The notes below the pieces were generated by a model. The model did no database searches. It saw only the letters and a list, made by a program, of their open reading frames with translations, and was not told where the DNA came from. The translations under genes and the position numbers were made by a program. This document shows positions 1 through 11,663 of a stretch of DNA of 64,000 nt, in pieces (positions within the stretch are counted from its first letter, which is position 1; each line of letters starts with the position of its first letter). This DNA is from Leptodontidium sp. MPI-SDFR-AT-0119 (lineage: Eukaryota > Ascomycota > Leotiomycetes > Helotiales > Leptodontidiaceae), in assembly GCA_020726505.1 (NCBI GenBank), contig JAHLEZ010000037.1:372001-436000 (forward strand), written 5' to 3'.

Positions 1-161
1 TCAAACGCCTGGAAAGTGAAGAAGACTATACTGGAATTGGGATGCTACCACAGACGTTTGGTGATCCTATCTTCCAAAGGATAGGCATCGTTACTAAGCT
101 TGAGGATGATGGACAGGATTGGTTTGATGATGCGAAAAAGAAAGCGATGTATATTTTTTGA
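1..161 (+). CDS. C-terminal fragment, probably of a HET-family protein (runs off left edge)
   Basis: An open frame enters from the left edge in frame 3 and ends at TGA 159-161, giving about 52 residues. The fragment carries a GIGMLPQ stretch followed by FQRIGIV, then acidic residues, then DWFDDA and a short hydrophobic end. That order (Fxr.Gi, acidic loop, WF, hydrophobic end) resembles the tail of many heterokaryon-incompatibility (HET) proteins of filamentous ascomycetes. The HET domain itself would lie left of the window, so the family call is an inference from the tail only. Two complete HET genes lie at 31-38 kb, so the family is present in the region. Confidence 0.45.
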   Translation, partial: KRLESEEDYTGIGMLPQTFGDPIFQRIGIVTKLEDDGQDWFDDAKKKAMYIF

Positions 162-516
162 ACCTCAAGTTTCATTCTTGAGTGTCTGGGTTTTAGCAGA
201 CATGTTCCTGATTCGTAGTTTCGTCAATTTGAGCTCATTACTTGAACCCTATCTTGCTTATGCACCCACCGAGTACCCTACCAAATGTACTATTAAGAAA
301 AAGAGGGCGGTGAGGGCTGGACGACATGGCGCGGTTCCGCACGCTCAAGTGCAGGTCAGCCCCCACCAAAGCGAGCGTCGGGGATATCAAGCTCCCCCGC
401 TCTTTCAACTCTCACCGTTGCAACATCGAAACCCTCGATGAACATTTTAGTCCTTCTTCCACTATCGATTCATCGACCCTATACCGAATCGCAATTTCAA
501 CGTATCTGTTGTTATC

Positions 517-2494
517 ATGGTTCAACCTACAATCTACAAATACTTCCATGCTCCACGACCAATTCGCGCCGCTGCCAAAACGACCTTTCTCCACCTCCCA
601 TTCGCCGTGAGGCGTGAGATATATCTTCTCTCGGGTCTCCTCACCAACTCCACAGTATACCTCAATTACATCTCTTCCAGTAATGAACATTGCATCCAGG
701 AATACTCCCCCGTTGGCCGCGAACATTGGCCAACCGAACCCAGCATCGCGCCTCGAAGTCAGAGCCTCGCCCACTTTCTAGACCGCTATCTCTGCTGGCC
801 TCAGGTCCACCTAAACAGGCACTGTGCATGTATAGACGAGCCTTCTACAAATTACAATCCGCCCGGTTTCGGTTATCGCTGCACATGCGATCCCTTACCA
901 TGGCAGCTGCTTTACGTCTCAAAAACAATCGCCGACGAGGTGTCCTCGATCTTCTACTCGGAGAATCACTTTAGTATATTTCGAGATGGTATTGGTGGGC
1001 TTTCTTGTATCAATTTCCTTCCGAAGACCGCTCTAAGGACAATCGGAAGTCTCGAGGTCTGTCTTGATCCTATCGACCCAGAATTCGACTTTGGGAGGCG
1101 GCTAGTTGGCCCCGAGGAGGACCTGGACATTTGGGATCACCCTGGCTCTAAGCAGCAACGACTGTTCGGCAATGCGAAACGTTATCGTGAGACTTCTATC
1201 GACGAATGGAAAAGGCTGTGTTGGGTTCTACAAACCCACACACAACCAAATCAGCTGAAACTGTTGCTCACATACAATACCGCCGATATCGAAATCGCAG
1301 CAGAGCTCCTCCGCCCGCTCTCACAACTTCCACCTCTAAGAGAGTGCGCCATCCATCTCGGCACTCCCCTTCCTGAAAACTCAATCGATTACATTCGTCT
1401 TCAGGTATTGGCAAAAAGTCAGGTCAACCGCCTGACCAAGCGCTTTCTCCCCAGCACATTCAATTTCGCCGCCCTCCCAACCGAGATCCAGCTCCAGATC
1501 CTCTCGCATACGTCGCTCGTTACACCCTACGACTTGATCTGGGGCTATAATGATTATATCTCTTCTACTATCAAATCAACTTTTTACGAGGCCCGGGCCT
1601 ACCGCCGCCCAGGCTTCCGTCCCAATCCGTCCCTCGACGCCATGTGCTGTGGCAACTGCTCTCCATCGCTCCAAATTTGTTCATGCTGGACTTGCCATGC
1701 AGCTTTTTCGTCAACCTGCACCTGTTGGCGCTTTCCGCTCTCCTTCTTCCTCGTAAATAAAAGGATGAAAGAACTGTCGGCAGTCGTTTTTTACGGCAGT
1801 AACCACTTCCGTGTCCTCCCGAGGCATTGGAACAACAGCAGGAAACTAGAGATCTACAACTTCTTGACCTGGATACCGAGGGATGGGAGAGCCTATCTTC
1901 GGAATCTAACGTGGGAAATGACGTGGGAGACAAAAGAAGAGTGGGATGGGTAGTAAGTTTCCTACTTTGTACTATCTAGTCTATCCATAAGTTGACATTT
2001 TTTCCAGTCTCCTACAAGGCGACGAAACACATGACCAGTGGCTCGCAACCCTGGAATTCCTTACTGCCCTCCCACACCGACAACTCCGCCTTACGATCGA
2101 CGCCAAATTCTCCCAAGGCGACATCTACATCGCCAACGGTGGATCCGAGTACTACGACAGCGGCGTGCTTGTCCCACCTTCCGTCTACATCTCAGAAGCG
2201 GAGCACTCGTTCAGCGTGGCCAAAATGGTCGCGGAGGATTTAGTGAACCGTGATTTGCGATTCAAGGATCTGTTTTGGCATTTTGTGTGGCCGAAAGTTG
2301 GGACGTGGCGGGGTGAAGGGGAAATGGGGTATGGTTGGGCAGAGGCTACGGTTGAGAAGAGGAGGGATAAAGGGGCGGTGTTGGAGAAGATGGTTATGGG
2401 GAGCGGGTATGAGGGGGAAGAGAGGGGGAAATATAAGAGGAGAAAGGCGTGGAATGGGTATCGGGAATGCTTACCCCCTTGGCTTCGAGAGTAG
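517..2494 (+). CDS. F-box/2EXR-like hypothetical protein, two exons
   Basis: Exons are 517-1952 and 2008-2494. The intron has a GTAAGT donor and a TTTCCAG acceptor, and phase 2 is kept across it, giving about 640 aa. Near residue 27 there is LPFAVRREIY and near residue 319 LPTEIQLQIL. Both look like the LPxElrxxIl core of F-box or 2EXR domains, so the protein seems to carry two such modules in tandem. A cysteine-rich stretch (CCGNCS, then CSCWTCH and CTC, around residues 370-400) precedes a segment ending FYGSNHF, a pattern common in these families. No catalytic motif is visible. Such proteins are usually guessed to be substrate adaptors of SCF ubiquitin ligases, but nothing here proves that. 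The start is the first ATG of the long frame. No signal peptide or membrane segment is seen. Confidence 0.7.
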
Positions 2495-3983
2495 CGAATG
2501 TGGTGGTGGCGTCGAGAGGTGTGTTCGTTGTGTGGTGATTGCTTAGCTTGTTGTTCTCTTTCCCTTTTCCAATAATATCAATCCCTGCGTGCCGGAAAAA
2601 TTGATAGGTACTTTGGCTTTAAGCATCTTAAAATCGGTGCACGCCTCGGTGTCTCTTATGTCTCCTTCTAGGGTATACTCTATAGCTAATCCCGAACACC
2701 CTGAATCCTTCCCGCGAGAATATTATATTCGTATTTTTACCCTGACCCCGAATTTGCAAAAGGTATCTTTTGGAGTATAACAAGTTTCTTCTCTCCCCCT
2801 GCGCCGTCCTTATATAAAAAGACTGACTTGTAAATTAGAAGAGTTGATTAATGTACGAGAATTAGCAATTGTTGATTAACTTTTGGTTTCAATTTAAGTT
2901 AACTTTATTAATAAACGATTGAGTTACTACTAAATAAATAAAAGGTATCGATTTCGAGGGGTTTGCATAAGGTGGCCGGGAGCGATAGCTACAACTCTTA
3001 ATTACTTCGCAAGCTTATTACGGTATTTTTTGGGAATTAGTATCGCTGTCGGTCGACTGGCTTATACGGGCTTATGTTCGCAAGATAAACTTTTGGAGAT
3101 ATTCTGGTTTTGTATTAGCCAAAATCTATAGGTTTCGACAATAATATACGAAGACGGTGACTGATTCACTTCTGCAGCTGAGTCAGTGGGTCAGAGGTAT
3201 GGCTAGGCATGGACATCGAGATTAAGACGTACTCCGCTTGGTAGGCAATGGGCTCAGGGTTCTTGGGATGACGCCGGAGTACACTGCCCTGAACATGCGA
3301 CCGGATTGGCCCACTATGGTGGATGGCGTTCTTGTGTTAATACGGCCGACAAGACGATTGAAGGCCATCAGAGAAAAAAATTCCGAAAGGCAGGATGAGG
3401 ATAGTCAACAGCATTGAGGCCAAGAATCCCGTCTAACTCACTTGGCCAGGCCCAATCACAGCTAACTTACTTTTTTACAATTCTCGGTCGTCCTCTCCAA
3501 GATCCTCTGTAACCAGTCTGTTCATTGACTCGATTATAGAGCTACGGTGGCCTATGGAGCGAGTATAAAGACAGGACTTTAGGCACCCGTACTAGGACCC
3601 CAGGGGAGGGCAAGCCTTACATCCGAAGGAGTGCTGTATTGAATTGCACTACATTAGTCTCGTTAATTTTCAAGTTATATTAAAATTAACAATAAAATGT
3701 ATCGAGTTATGAAGCTATAGAGATGTTTATATAGAGAGGGTTTTGGTAGTAACTTACTCGCAATACTAAAATACGCAATAGTTTGCCCCCTTTCTAACAT
3801 TTAACGGGTGTTTAACAAGCTTATTGTCACTGAAGGTCGGTCTAATACCAGAATCAAAACGATTGTCATCTCATCGTGTCACGAGTTTAGCGGTGTTGAA
3901 AATAAAGATCTTAATAAGGTTGCACAGTAAATAAGTACCCAAGCGGAAAGACAAGCTCTCAGCTCTTACACTCTCTCAAGCGA
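2495..3983. other. Gene-empty, partly AT-rich stretch
   Basis: No convincing coding sequence. About 2780-2950 and 3650-3800 are strongly AT-rich with many TpA steps, as in decayed (possibly RIP-mutated) repeats. No terminal repeats or transposase fragments were recognised. Confidence 0.5.
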
Positions 3984-4943
3984 CTATGATTTTCTATATC
4001 GCCAGGTCCATTTACCGCCTGTTTTGACAATGGTACGACTTTTCACTGCAGCCATTAGAACTCCCTCGTCGCGGCATATATGCTGCGGATGCCAATTCCC
4101 AAGAGCGGTCATCTTCGGATGCTGCACAGTTAGATCTGCCTTACACACTACCAGCTTTAGGTGAATAGTCAGTGATCAGAACTGCTATAGAGAGGAACAT
4201 CTCACGAACCTGTCTTATCCTTTCAAGGCAGTGGTCCGTGTGCTGGAATTGCTTCGCTGTCATGACCTTGCCCTGCTTCTGTAGCAACGTGTAATGTTTG
4301 ATAGCACCCTAGGAGTAAGCATCAGCTTCATTCTCTCGATGTAAAAAGTGTTGGAAACGCACGACACAGTGTATTTGGTGTAGGAAAGCCAGGCCAAAGG
4401 CGTGGCTGCCAGACGCAAACTCCGTCGAGTTCATCACTACCGTCGCATCTAATGCCACCCCACCACTGAGGCCAAACTTCTGCGGGGTTTCAATGGCGAT
4501 CATGTTGCCGGGATAGAGGTCGTCCCAAACGGTAGACTGACGCTCGAAGTCGAAGTCTTCGGAATTGTAAAAACTGAAGGCTTTCCCCTCGTATGGATCT
4601 TCTTGGACAAATCTCTCGTCGTCCTCGAATGTCCGCGGGACCCAAGGAACTGTACAAAGTCAGTCCGGTATGATTGCGTAGGGGGTTCTTAAACCGCACT
4701 ATCTCCAAAAACGCGACGGGTTTGGTGATCACCATCAGCATGTAATGGCAGGTGTAAGTTGAGAACGAGAAGTAGCAGCAGGACCGGACTCGTCATGGCT
4801 GAGAGACAGATCATTTTCCAAGCAAGACTATCGATAAACGAACGTCCCGGCCGTGGCAAGCTCCCTTCGAGTTCCTCGACGGAGCCATCTTCAGAAGTGG
4901 AAACTGGAGAAAATTTGCTTCGGAATGGCTTGTTGAGATACAT
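3984..4943 (-). CDS. UstYa-family (DUF3328) oxidase-like protein, four exons
   Basis: Exons on the minus strand: 4943-4700, 4649-4363, 4308-4210, 4154-3984, with introns of 50, 54 and 55 nt, each with a CTGAC/CTGAT-like branch site. The phases fit and give 266 aa. Residues about 44-66 form one membrane segment, as is usual for UstYa proteins (short cytosolic N-terminus, lumenal catalytic part). The two diagnostic HxxHC motifs are HQIHC at the end of exon 2 and HTDHC in exon 3, followed by CLERIRQ and a HICRD motif near the C-terminus. UstYa/Yb of ustiloxin biosynthesis perform oxidative cyclisation of a ribosomal peptide; the substrate here is unknown. A simple ORF reading shows a TAG at 4309, but this is the last base triplet of the 54-nt intron. 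A shared promoter element lies at 5039-5066. Confidence 0.85.
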
Positions 4944-5577
4944 GCTGCGAGTTCAGTCACTGTGGAATAAACAACGGTGTCTAGAATGTAGGGAAGTGAA
5001 GCAGGTACTGCCTATATGACTGGCTGTAGCGAATTTTTCTTTCACGTGGCACTTTGCCCTTTCAAACATCCCAACATCAGCATCATTGGATCGAGCACGT
5101 GCCCGACGGACGGTGACACGAGGGCATGTCTGGAGGTTTGTACTGTAATTTAGGGCAGTCAATTCAATTTCAATCACCAAAATTAACACGTACGACGTCG
5201 TATAGAGTTCACGGCAACTTCCCAGAAACCACCACTTTTAGCTTGCAAGTTGTACAAATTGATATTTTTAGATTTCATAGTACACACCATGGATAACCGT
5301 CCACGCACATTAGTAACCAAGACGACAAGCAGCCACCCATTGAAACAACAGTACTAAGCTTGTCAGAAGCAGTTGAAGTAGTGCTGAGATTGGTTAACCC
5401 AACTTCGAGCTTGACCACCTGAGAGCCCACAATATCGTGCGTGTCACTGTTTGAAAGCTTACTTCGTATTCCGGCTATCCACAGATTTGTTCTTACAAGA
5501 AAATAGTGGCAAGTGACCAATATCTGAACTGGTCTTGATACGGGCATCCTAGTGCCTTCTTGATATAATGGTCATAA
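4944..5577. other. Promoter region of the first UstYa gene and 3' flank of the DMT transporter
   Basis: Apart from the element at 5039-5066, no gene is seen. The ORFs that cross it have no recognisable protein features. Confidence 0.5.
5039..5066 (+). promoter_or_regulatory. Shared cluster promoter element, copy 1
   Basis: Reads CTTTCACGTGGCAC followed by TTTGCCCTTTCAAA, with the GGCA...TGCC dyad complete. It lies about 96 bp upstream of the UstYa gene starting at 4943. It matches the elements at 6940, 9088, 11757, 13859, 14844, 18655, 22475 and 25039. Confidence 0.55.
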
Positions 5578-6722
5578 TCATGAGCGAGATGCCATTTCAA
5601 CATCTGGTAGAGCTCTCTCTCTCTGCGGAGCGCTTTGGGACACATACAGTGCCAGAACAACCAGCAGCGCCCCTGAGCAAGAAGCCACGTCCGGTATAGT
5701 ATGCCACGCCAGCACATCCACCACAAGAGCAAGGACGACCTGGAAGTAGATCATGTAGACAGCGAAGCCATCTTCCTCGGCTGACAGTCCCGCTGTTAAA
5801 AGATACTCCTGCGGTACATTAAATTAGTATTGAATTCAAATACCACAGGGTATCGTATTACCATTAAAGCGCCAGACAATCCGATCAACCCAAGAATACA
5901 CCACGGCAACAGGCCAAGGTTAAAATTGAAAGTGACACCAGGAACAACCGCGAAGCAGATGCTGCTTACGAGTAGGATACCAGCAGCAAAGCAATTTGTT
6001 ATGACAAGCGGGTGGGATCGAGACCCGATCTTAGCAACTGCAGAATAAGCACACTGGTACCATCAGTCCGAGAAAGCAGCTAAATACGTTTCGGAGTAGC
6101 TGGACTACTCACCACACCCCCGAGTGCTCCGATCATGGCGAAAGCAAAACCAAGCTGTGGCTGCGACGTCTCCTGGTCAGAAACTCCATAGTCGTGGATC
6201 ATTGCAAGCACAAAGCTCGGTTTTGCAATGAGTCCAACGCCGACGAAGCAGATCGCTACACATCCGACCTGGACGAGGCTGATACTCTTTGCCGTAACAA
6301 AACTGGCTCCTAAGGGTGCGAGGAGGTTCAGAGTCGTTGCATCTGCCAGAGGGAGATATTCGAGAGAGTCTGATGTAAGGTCAGTCAATTTTTACTCGAT
6401 GGCGGGAAACGCCATTTAACTGTCCCTGGCAACAGCGAGGTAAAATAGGGAAGTAATTACAGTAGAAACCAACTGCACCACAGATCCCTCCCATAGTTCT
6501 TAAGACGAGAAGCCTGCCGACATTTCCTCTTTTGCCCAGAGGCAGCTCTTCAGGAAAGCGACTCTTGAGTAGGAGACTGTTGATGCCAAGAGTGATGAAC
6601 ATGCGAACTTGGAGGATCTGTTGAGGATCAATCGCGTTTGCCTCGAGCAGTTTGGCCAAGCTATGGACCGCCACCGCAACGAACTGGGAAGCAAAAACGA
6701 GCAATGACCCTTTTTTGAGCAT
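5578..6722 (-). CDS. EamA/DMT-family transporter, four exons, intact copy
   Basis: Exons on the minus strand: 6722-6461, 6369-6113, 6053-5862, 5808-5578, phases 1/0/0, 313 aa. About ten hydrophobic helices occur in two halves, as in EamA (drug/metabolite transporter) proteins. Typical elements include QVRMFITLGINS in the first half and a tail with a pair of Val/Leu-rich helices. It lies divergently from the UstYa gene at 7059 with only 336 bp between starts, so both may use one bidirectional promoter. A likely role is export or organelle transport of a pathway metabolite, which is inference. A closely similar but broken copy lies at 12171-13321 with the same exon-3 length (192 nt). The acceptor of intron 2 is the AG at 6054-6055, chosen because it yields the CAYS...KIG sequence also seen in the copy. 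Confidence 0.82.
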
Positions 6723-7058
6723 GATGATAGAGTGGAAAGCACCAGCAATCTGGACGTGTTGGTATGAACATGTGTACCGGATTATAAAGGAACGCAGGAA
6801 GAGAAAGTATACTGTTGATGTGATCTCAGGAACTGTTGTACATTTAGATTATACACAGTAATCACTACCTGTTACCTTAATGCCTGCTACTACTACAGTC
6901 GTTGCGCTGGCTTCGCACTGTCCTTGGGTCATGACAATTCTTTCATGGGGCACATTTGCTACTTCAAACCTCTCAGCACAACAATCACGACCCTTATGGC
7001 CTCCCTACCTATAAATGAATAGTTCTGACATCTGTGAAGTTTTAGTCGTAATGCCCAA
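6723..7058. promoter_or_regulatory. Bidirectional promoter between DMT and UstYa genes
   Basis: 336 bp separate two divergent start codons. It contains the shared element at 6940-6968 and a TATAAA-like CTATAAATGA about 50 bp upstream of the UstYa ATG. Confidence 0.5.
6940..6968 (+). promoter_or_regulatory. Shared cluster promoter element, copy 2
   Basis: Reads CTTTCATGGGGCAC, then ATTTGCTACTTCAAA. It lies about 91 bp upstream of the UstYa ATG at 7059. The equivalent element sits at nearly the same place in the duplicated promoter (11757-11783). Confidence 0.6.
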
Positions 7059-8171
7059 ATGCTTTTGTTTAAGTTAACCTTACTACCTCGAATATGGGGA
7101 GATGAGAAGATCACCACTGAGAGTAAAGAATTTTTGCTTCCGAACAATGAGAATGGCAACGACTTAGAATCACGTGAACCAGCCGAACCCGTCACAAGAA
7201 CAGCACCATCAGCGCGTGTGATCGTTGCGGGTGTCCTCGCTATGATACTCTGGGGAGCAGCGGCCTTCAGGATGGGCCAAGGGCGGGATGGATCCTGGGG
7301 CTCGTTCGAGAACGGGTTTTTGGAAGAGCAAGTCATAAGTATGTCAGCAAATAAGTGCCTATCCTTGGCTTCAGTCTTGCTGAAATTCTACTTTGACAGC
7401 ACCGTCTCGTATCATCGAACTTATTCAAACAACATTCACGGGTGGGGTGGACTTCACCCCCGAAGGCGTCGAAGTCCTCCATCCGTCACCCTACGTCGGT
7501 GAACCTAGCGCCACAATCGACGAAGCTTGGAATACAATAATAGGAGGAGAATCGCATTACTTTTCCATCGCTGAAGATGAGGCGAAGAAGTTGTGGGGGG
7601 CTGAGTTTGAAAGATATCGAGATAGGATCCGAGGTGGCTGGACAGGAACGTGAGTTTTGCTAAAGCTTTGCGCTCGAACTCGCCTGTCTGACCAAAGGTA
7701 CCTTTGCTTCTTTAGGTTCGATATGTTTCATTGTCTGCATTGCTTGGTATGTCGTCTCCTGCATCGCTCTTGTTTGGGCGAGGCAAATGCTAATCGTTCC
7801 GGCAACAGAATCAGCTGAGAAAATCTCTGCGGCGAGACTACTATCCCGAAGAGGAGCATCGAGGCATGATACACCAATGTAAGATGAGATGCTTTCCTCT
7901 TCAGTGAAATTGATCCGTACTAACACAACCTAAAGTGCATTGTATCGACCATCTACGGCAAGTCATCATGTGCCAAGGCAGCAGTGTCATATCGCCCAGC
8001 GAATGGCATGATAAGCGCGGCCAGTATATCAATCCTAAGCAGCTGCATACATGTAGAAACTTCGAGTCTCTCCACGAGTTCTCCAGAGCAAGATATAACG
8101 GCAGTATTGCAGTAGTCCGAAGTCCGAAGGTGCCTCTGAAACCTCACCCGTCTGCTCTGCTATCTGCTTAG
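7059..8171 (+). CDS. UstYa-family (DUF3328) protein, five exons
   Basis: Exons: 7059-7338, 7400-7649, 7716-7746, 7809-7878, 7936-8171, all introns 57-66 nt, 288 aa. One membrane helix (VIVAGVLAMILWGAAAF, about residues 53-70) follows an acidic cytosolic N-terminus. Before the catalytic part come YVGEPS and IDEAWN, standard in UstYa proteins. The two HxxHC motifs are HCLHC in the 31-nt exon 3 and HQLHC at the exon 4/5 junction, followed by IDHLRQ and a C-terminal HTCRNF. All key motifs are present, so it should be active. Its sister at 11663-10548 has identical exon 2-5 lengths (250, 31, 70, 236 nt), which shows recent duplication. It pairs divergently with the DMT gene at 6722. In the UstYa family this fold carries out oxidative cross-linking or cyclisation; the substrate is not visible. 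Confidence 0.88.
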
Positions 8172-9346
8172 ATTTAGAGAAAACCAATCAAAGATTCAGC
8201 AACTTACATTACGCCTTCGATCATTCTAGATTTCTTGTAGGTATTGGTGAACTTGCACTAAAATGCTAAACTTGCTGAAAACTATGAGTCTTATTCCCCC
8301 CCCGGCGATATGATGGCCACCCAGGTAAGCCATGATCCTGAGCTATGACATATGGCCCTATGGATAGAGAGATCTCTTGAACCAATTATTCAATTCAATT
8401 TAGGCTGTTAAGTAGCCAATCGCAACCAATTACCTTTCTCAACTAGTCGATGGATTGACGCAGGTGCCTTGAATCCTGGGCCATGAACGTGCCAATTCAC
8501 CGAAGCAGGAAGACAATGCTTTCAAAACTTGGACTACCATCTGAGTATGATAGTATCAACCCTAGTATCAACCCTAGATCGATGAAGTCATTTAGATTGC
8601 CATAACCCTTAGAGCGTCACGGGCAGTCATACTAAATGGCTTGGTTCTTATATACCTTAGGGAAAATACACCTTTTAAGAATTTTGACAGAACGGAGTGA
8701 TATTATTTAAGATGATGAAAGTATGGAATTGAAGCCAATAGTGGAGCAGAAATATACACTAGAACAGAAATCGTACTAAGAAATACTTCGTGTATGTGAA
8801 GGCCCGGATACTTAGGATTCAGGGGAGACACTAAGCAAATAGGTCGAAGCCCTGAAAGAAGTAGAATGCCTATATAAAAGATCTAAAGCCGAGGAGGGAA
8901 GGAGAGAGAGAGGGAGACCCCACCAGGTCCCGGGAGGCATTATCCGGGGAGCCCGCGTAGTCCTGGGAGTCGGAGAGCTCCTGGGAACACGGTCATTAGA
9001 CATAGTCTATTATATTATACTTTAATTAATTTTATATAATAATCTCAAAGTTTGTGTTCGGGACTTCGTGTAGTGCCTGAGGCTCATCTTTCGAGAGGCA
9101 CTTTCTCCTTGAAAGGCACTCATGCATAAGTGGGGCCATTGCTCTCGGCCATGATAGCGCCGCTCAAATTCCTTTGAGCATAGTTAGTTTAATCCAATCT
9201 CCTCTTGCATTTCTTAACTTCTATCTGCTTTGCCCTCACATCTGGTGCCGGATCACTCTGTCCCAGCACACCAAGAACTTCCAGTGTTTGGTCTCATACC
9301 TGAATTCATTGTTTTCTCACTTACTCTATTTGGCCAATCGCTGCAG
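8172..9346. other. Spacer inside the inverted duplication
   Basis: No gene recognised. It has an AT-rich patch around 9001-9045 and the shared element at 9088-9114. An 11-bp TAGTATCAACC direct repeat lies near 8551-8577. Confidence 0.5.
9088..9114 (+). promoter_or_regulatory. Shared cluster promoter element, copy 3 (divergent)
   Basis: Reads CTTTCGAGAGGCAC, then TTTCTCCTTGAAA, so the outer arms CTTTC/GAAAG form an inverted repeat. It lies about 260 bp upstream of the ATG at 9347. Confidence 0.4.
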
Positions 9347-10140
9347 ATGGATTCCCCCGAATATTTCAAATCGCCCCTCCTGGGTACAGGTTCGGAAAGC
9401 GGCGATTCTACGCTGTTTCCCGCTCAGGAGTACGAACGCAAGCAAAACCGCGAGCGAAAGGGAGCTGGTACACTTACATTGTGTTATCGGCAATAGCAAT
9501 CTTGGCATGGACATCCGGCCTCCTTTTATACGACCATTACACAACTACCTCGCCTTATGCCCTGACCCACCGAGGCGAATGCGGGTGGTCGGTCGTAGGA
9601 GCAAAAGCAAACGGTTGCGTTTTCGATATTATGATGTCTCCGTGGCTGCCCAAGCCGTGTTATGTAAAGAGCTCTCGGATCGATACCTCGCGGTCAACAA
9701 TTTTACATTTTGGGAGCACAGCAAGGGCACGGGCCAGCTTTCACTGGAAGAGGTGCAGAAAGGGGAATTCGATATCATCTTCACTCACGCCACATATCAC
9801 ACCCAGCACTGCCTGTAAGCAAACCTCTCTAGGCAAGCCAATTTTCGGGTGGTAGGACACCTGCGACCGAATTCACAAGCTCTTAGATGATGGTATTATA
9901 CCCTTACTAACTTCGGACTATAAAATAACAGTTTCCTTTGGGACAAGCAAATCAAAGCTGCAAATTCAAGACGCCCGATCTTGGATTCTATCACAAGAAG
10001 TCAACACCATCTAGAGCATTGTCTAAGAATCCTTACCGCCCACACCGCCGAGAATTATACCTCGACTGAAACGAAATTGTTTAAGGCTGGAACGCCGATT
10101 CACTTGAAGCCGCAAAACCAGATATGCTGGGAGGGTTGAG
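9347..10140 (+). pseudogene. Broken member of the second HxxHC membrane-protein family
   Basis: ATG at 9347 starts a protein whose N-terminus (MDS, FK, an ES-STLF stretch) aligns by eye with the intact gene at 25287. The reading frame changes twice. A first shift falls between about 9430 and 9465, just before the membrane helix. A second lies near 9667, where one base appears missing after the PKPCY motif. The downstream part is well preserved: HTQHC, a splice site at 9817 (GTAAGC) to about 9930 (ACAG), then HLEHC and a C-terminal CWEG. Two independent shifts point to a pseudogene rather than to introns, since no spliceable intron restores either frame. It sits exactly between the two arms of the inverted duplication. 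Sequencing error cannot be excluded for either single-base change. Confidence 0.7.
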
Positions 10141-10547
10141 AGTGCTTGAAAGGGGGCTATGAGAGGTTTCCGTAGAGGGGAAATTCGGATGTTGACTTTT
10201 TGTTTTGTGGTAGCTACACAGTGAGGGTGAGTTGGAATTGCTTGGCCAGATTGTTTTTAAGACGATCTTTTCCGTTCAACATCGGTTTGTGATTTATAAA
10301 CAATTTGTCGCACTGGATAATTTTGCTTAGCCAAGTCCGTTCCTCCAGGGCGATATTGCTCGTCCAGTTTGTGATGTTCTCATTCCTTGATTGTTTTTGG
10401 TAAATACTTCAAAATGGAAGGCAGGGGCTTCGAAGCGTGGGCACAGTGCCGAAGGACTTTAAGATGGTACTGCAGTTCAGGTGTGATTGACCAACGCGAA
10501 AATTAAACACAAAGTTTGGCTTTCTTGCTACATTTGCTCTTTCAAAT

Positions 10548-11663
10548 CTATGTAAGGAGCGGCACGGATGCATGTGGGTGCAGAGGCAACTTCGGCCCGC
10601 GAGGGACAGCAATACTCCCATTATATCTCGCTTTGGAGAACCCGTGAAGCTTCTCGAAAGCCCTGCAGGTATGAAGTTGCCTAGGATTAATGTACTGGCC
10701 GCGTTTATCATGCCATTCGCTAGGAGATATAACGCTGCTGCCATGGCACATTATCACTTGTCTTAAATGATCGATACAATGCACTGAGGAATTTATGAGA
10801 TTGACTGCAATTTCCCAAGTGGGAGGTTCTTTTCAACTTACATTGGTGTATCATCCCTCGATGTTCTTCCTCGGGATAGATGTCGCGCCGCAGAGCTTTT
10901 CTTAATTGATTCTGTTGCCAAGTTGTCAGCGGCGTTTATGTCGAATACGTTTTAGTATACAGCATACCAGGCAATGTAGACAATGAAACATATCGAGCCT
11001 AAGTCTGTTAGATTTGTAGGCCAGCTGGAAGCATCAGCAAAAACTCACGTGCCAGTCCACCCGCCCCTAATCCTGTCTCTATACCTGTCAGACTCTGTAC
11101 CCCACAGCCTTCTAGCTTCATCCTCAGAGACCGAAAAGTAATGAGATTCTCCTCCGATAATGGCATTCCATGCTTCGTCAATTTCAAGACTTGGCTCGCC
11201 GACATAGAATGAGGGAGCGAGGACTTCTATGCCTTCGGGGCTGAAGTCCACCCCGCCAGTAAATCTCGTCTGTATGAGCTTAAATGCCTGAGAGGGTGCT
11301 ATTAGTCAAGTTATATTAGCGAAGGTTTTGAGGTTGAAGCAAGGAAACATGGATTTTCTGCGACTTACTAATAATTTGCTCTTCAACAAATCCATTTTCG
11401 GCCGAACCCAAAGGACCATCCCGTTGCGTTTTACCAGTCATACTGCCCGCGACGAAAGCCGCCGCACCCCATAGTAGCAATATGACAACTGTGATGACCA
11501 CCTGGGTCGTATTCCTTACAGGTTTAAGTGGTCTCGGTACCTCTGTGTCGTTCCCATCCTTCGGTAGCAAATTTTCTTCACTTTCCATTGATGCTTTGTC
11601 GGCTCGGTGTTGATCTGCCCATCTTTTGGCCTGGGGATTGAAAATTGACGAAAATAAAGCCAT
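10548..11663 (-). CDS. UstYa-family (DUF3328) protein, five exons, duplicate of the 7059 gene
   Basis: Exons on the minus strand: 11663-11369, 11298-11049, 10998-10968, 10911-10842, 10783-10548, 293 aa. The membrane helix is VVITVVILLLWGAAAFVAG. HCLHC is in exon 3, HQLHC spans the exon 4/5 junction and HTCRAF is near the end, so the catalytic motifs are intact. Intron 1 must end at the TAG at 11299-11301; using the nearer CAG at 11288 would give an immediate stop, while the chosen site restores a TPS start of exon 2 also seen in the sister gene. The first exon differs most from the sister; exons 2-5 have identical lengths. It is divergent from the broken DMT copy at 12171. Confidence 0.87.

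Noticed and set aside
4309..4311. Stop codon inside the first UstYa gene
   Set aside because: It is the last triplet (TAG) of a 54-nt intron with GTGCGT donor and CTGAT branch site; splicing restores the family sequence.
8812..9003. 63-aa minus ORF in the spacer of the inverted duplication as a precursor peptide
   Set aside because: No signal peptide, no repeated core and no KR sites.
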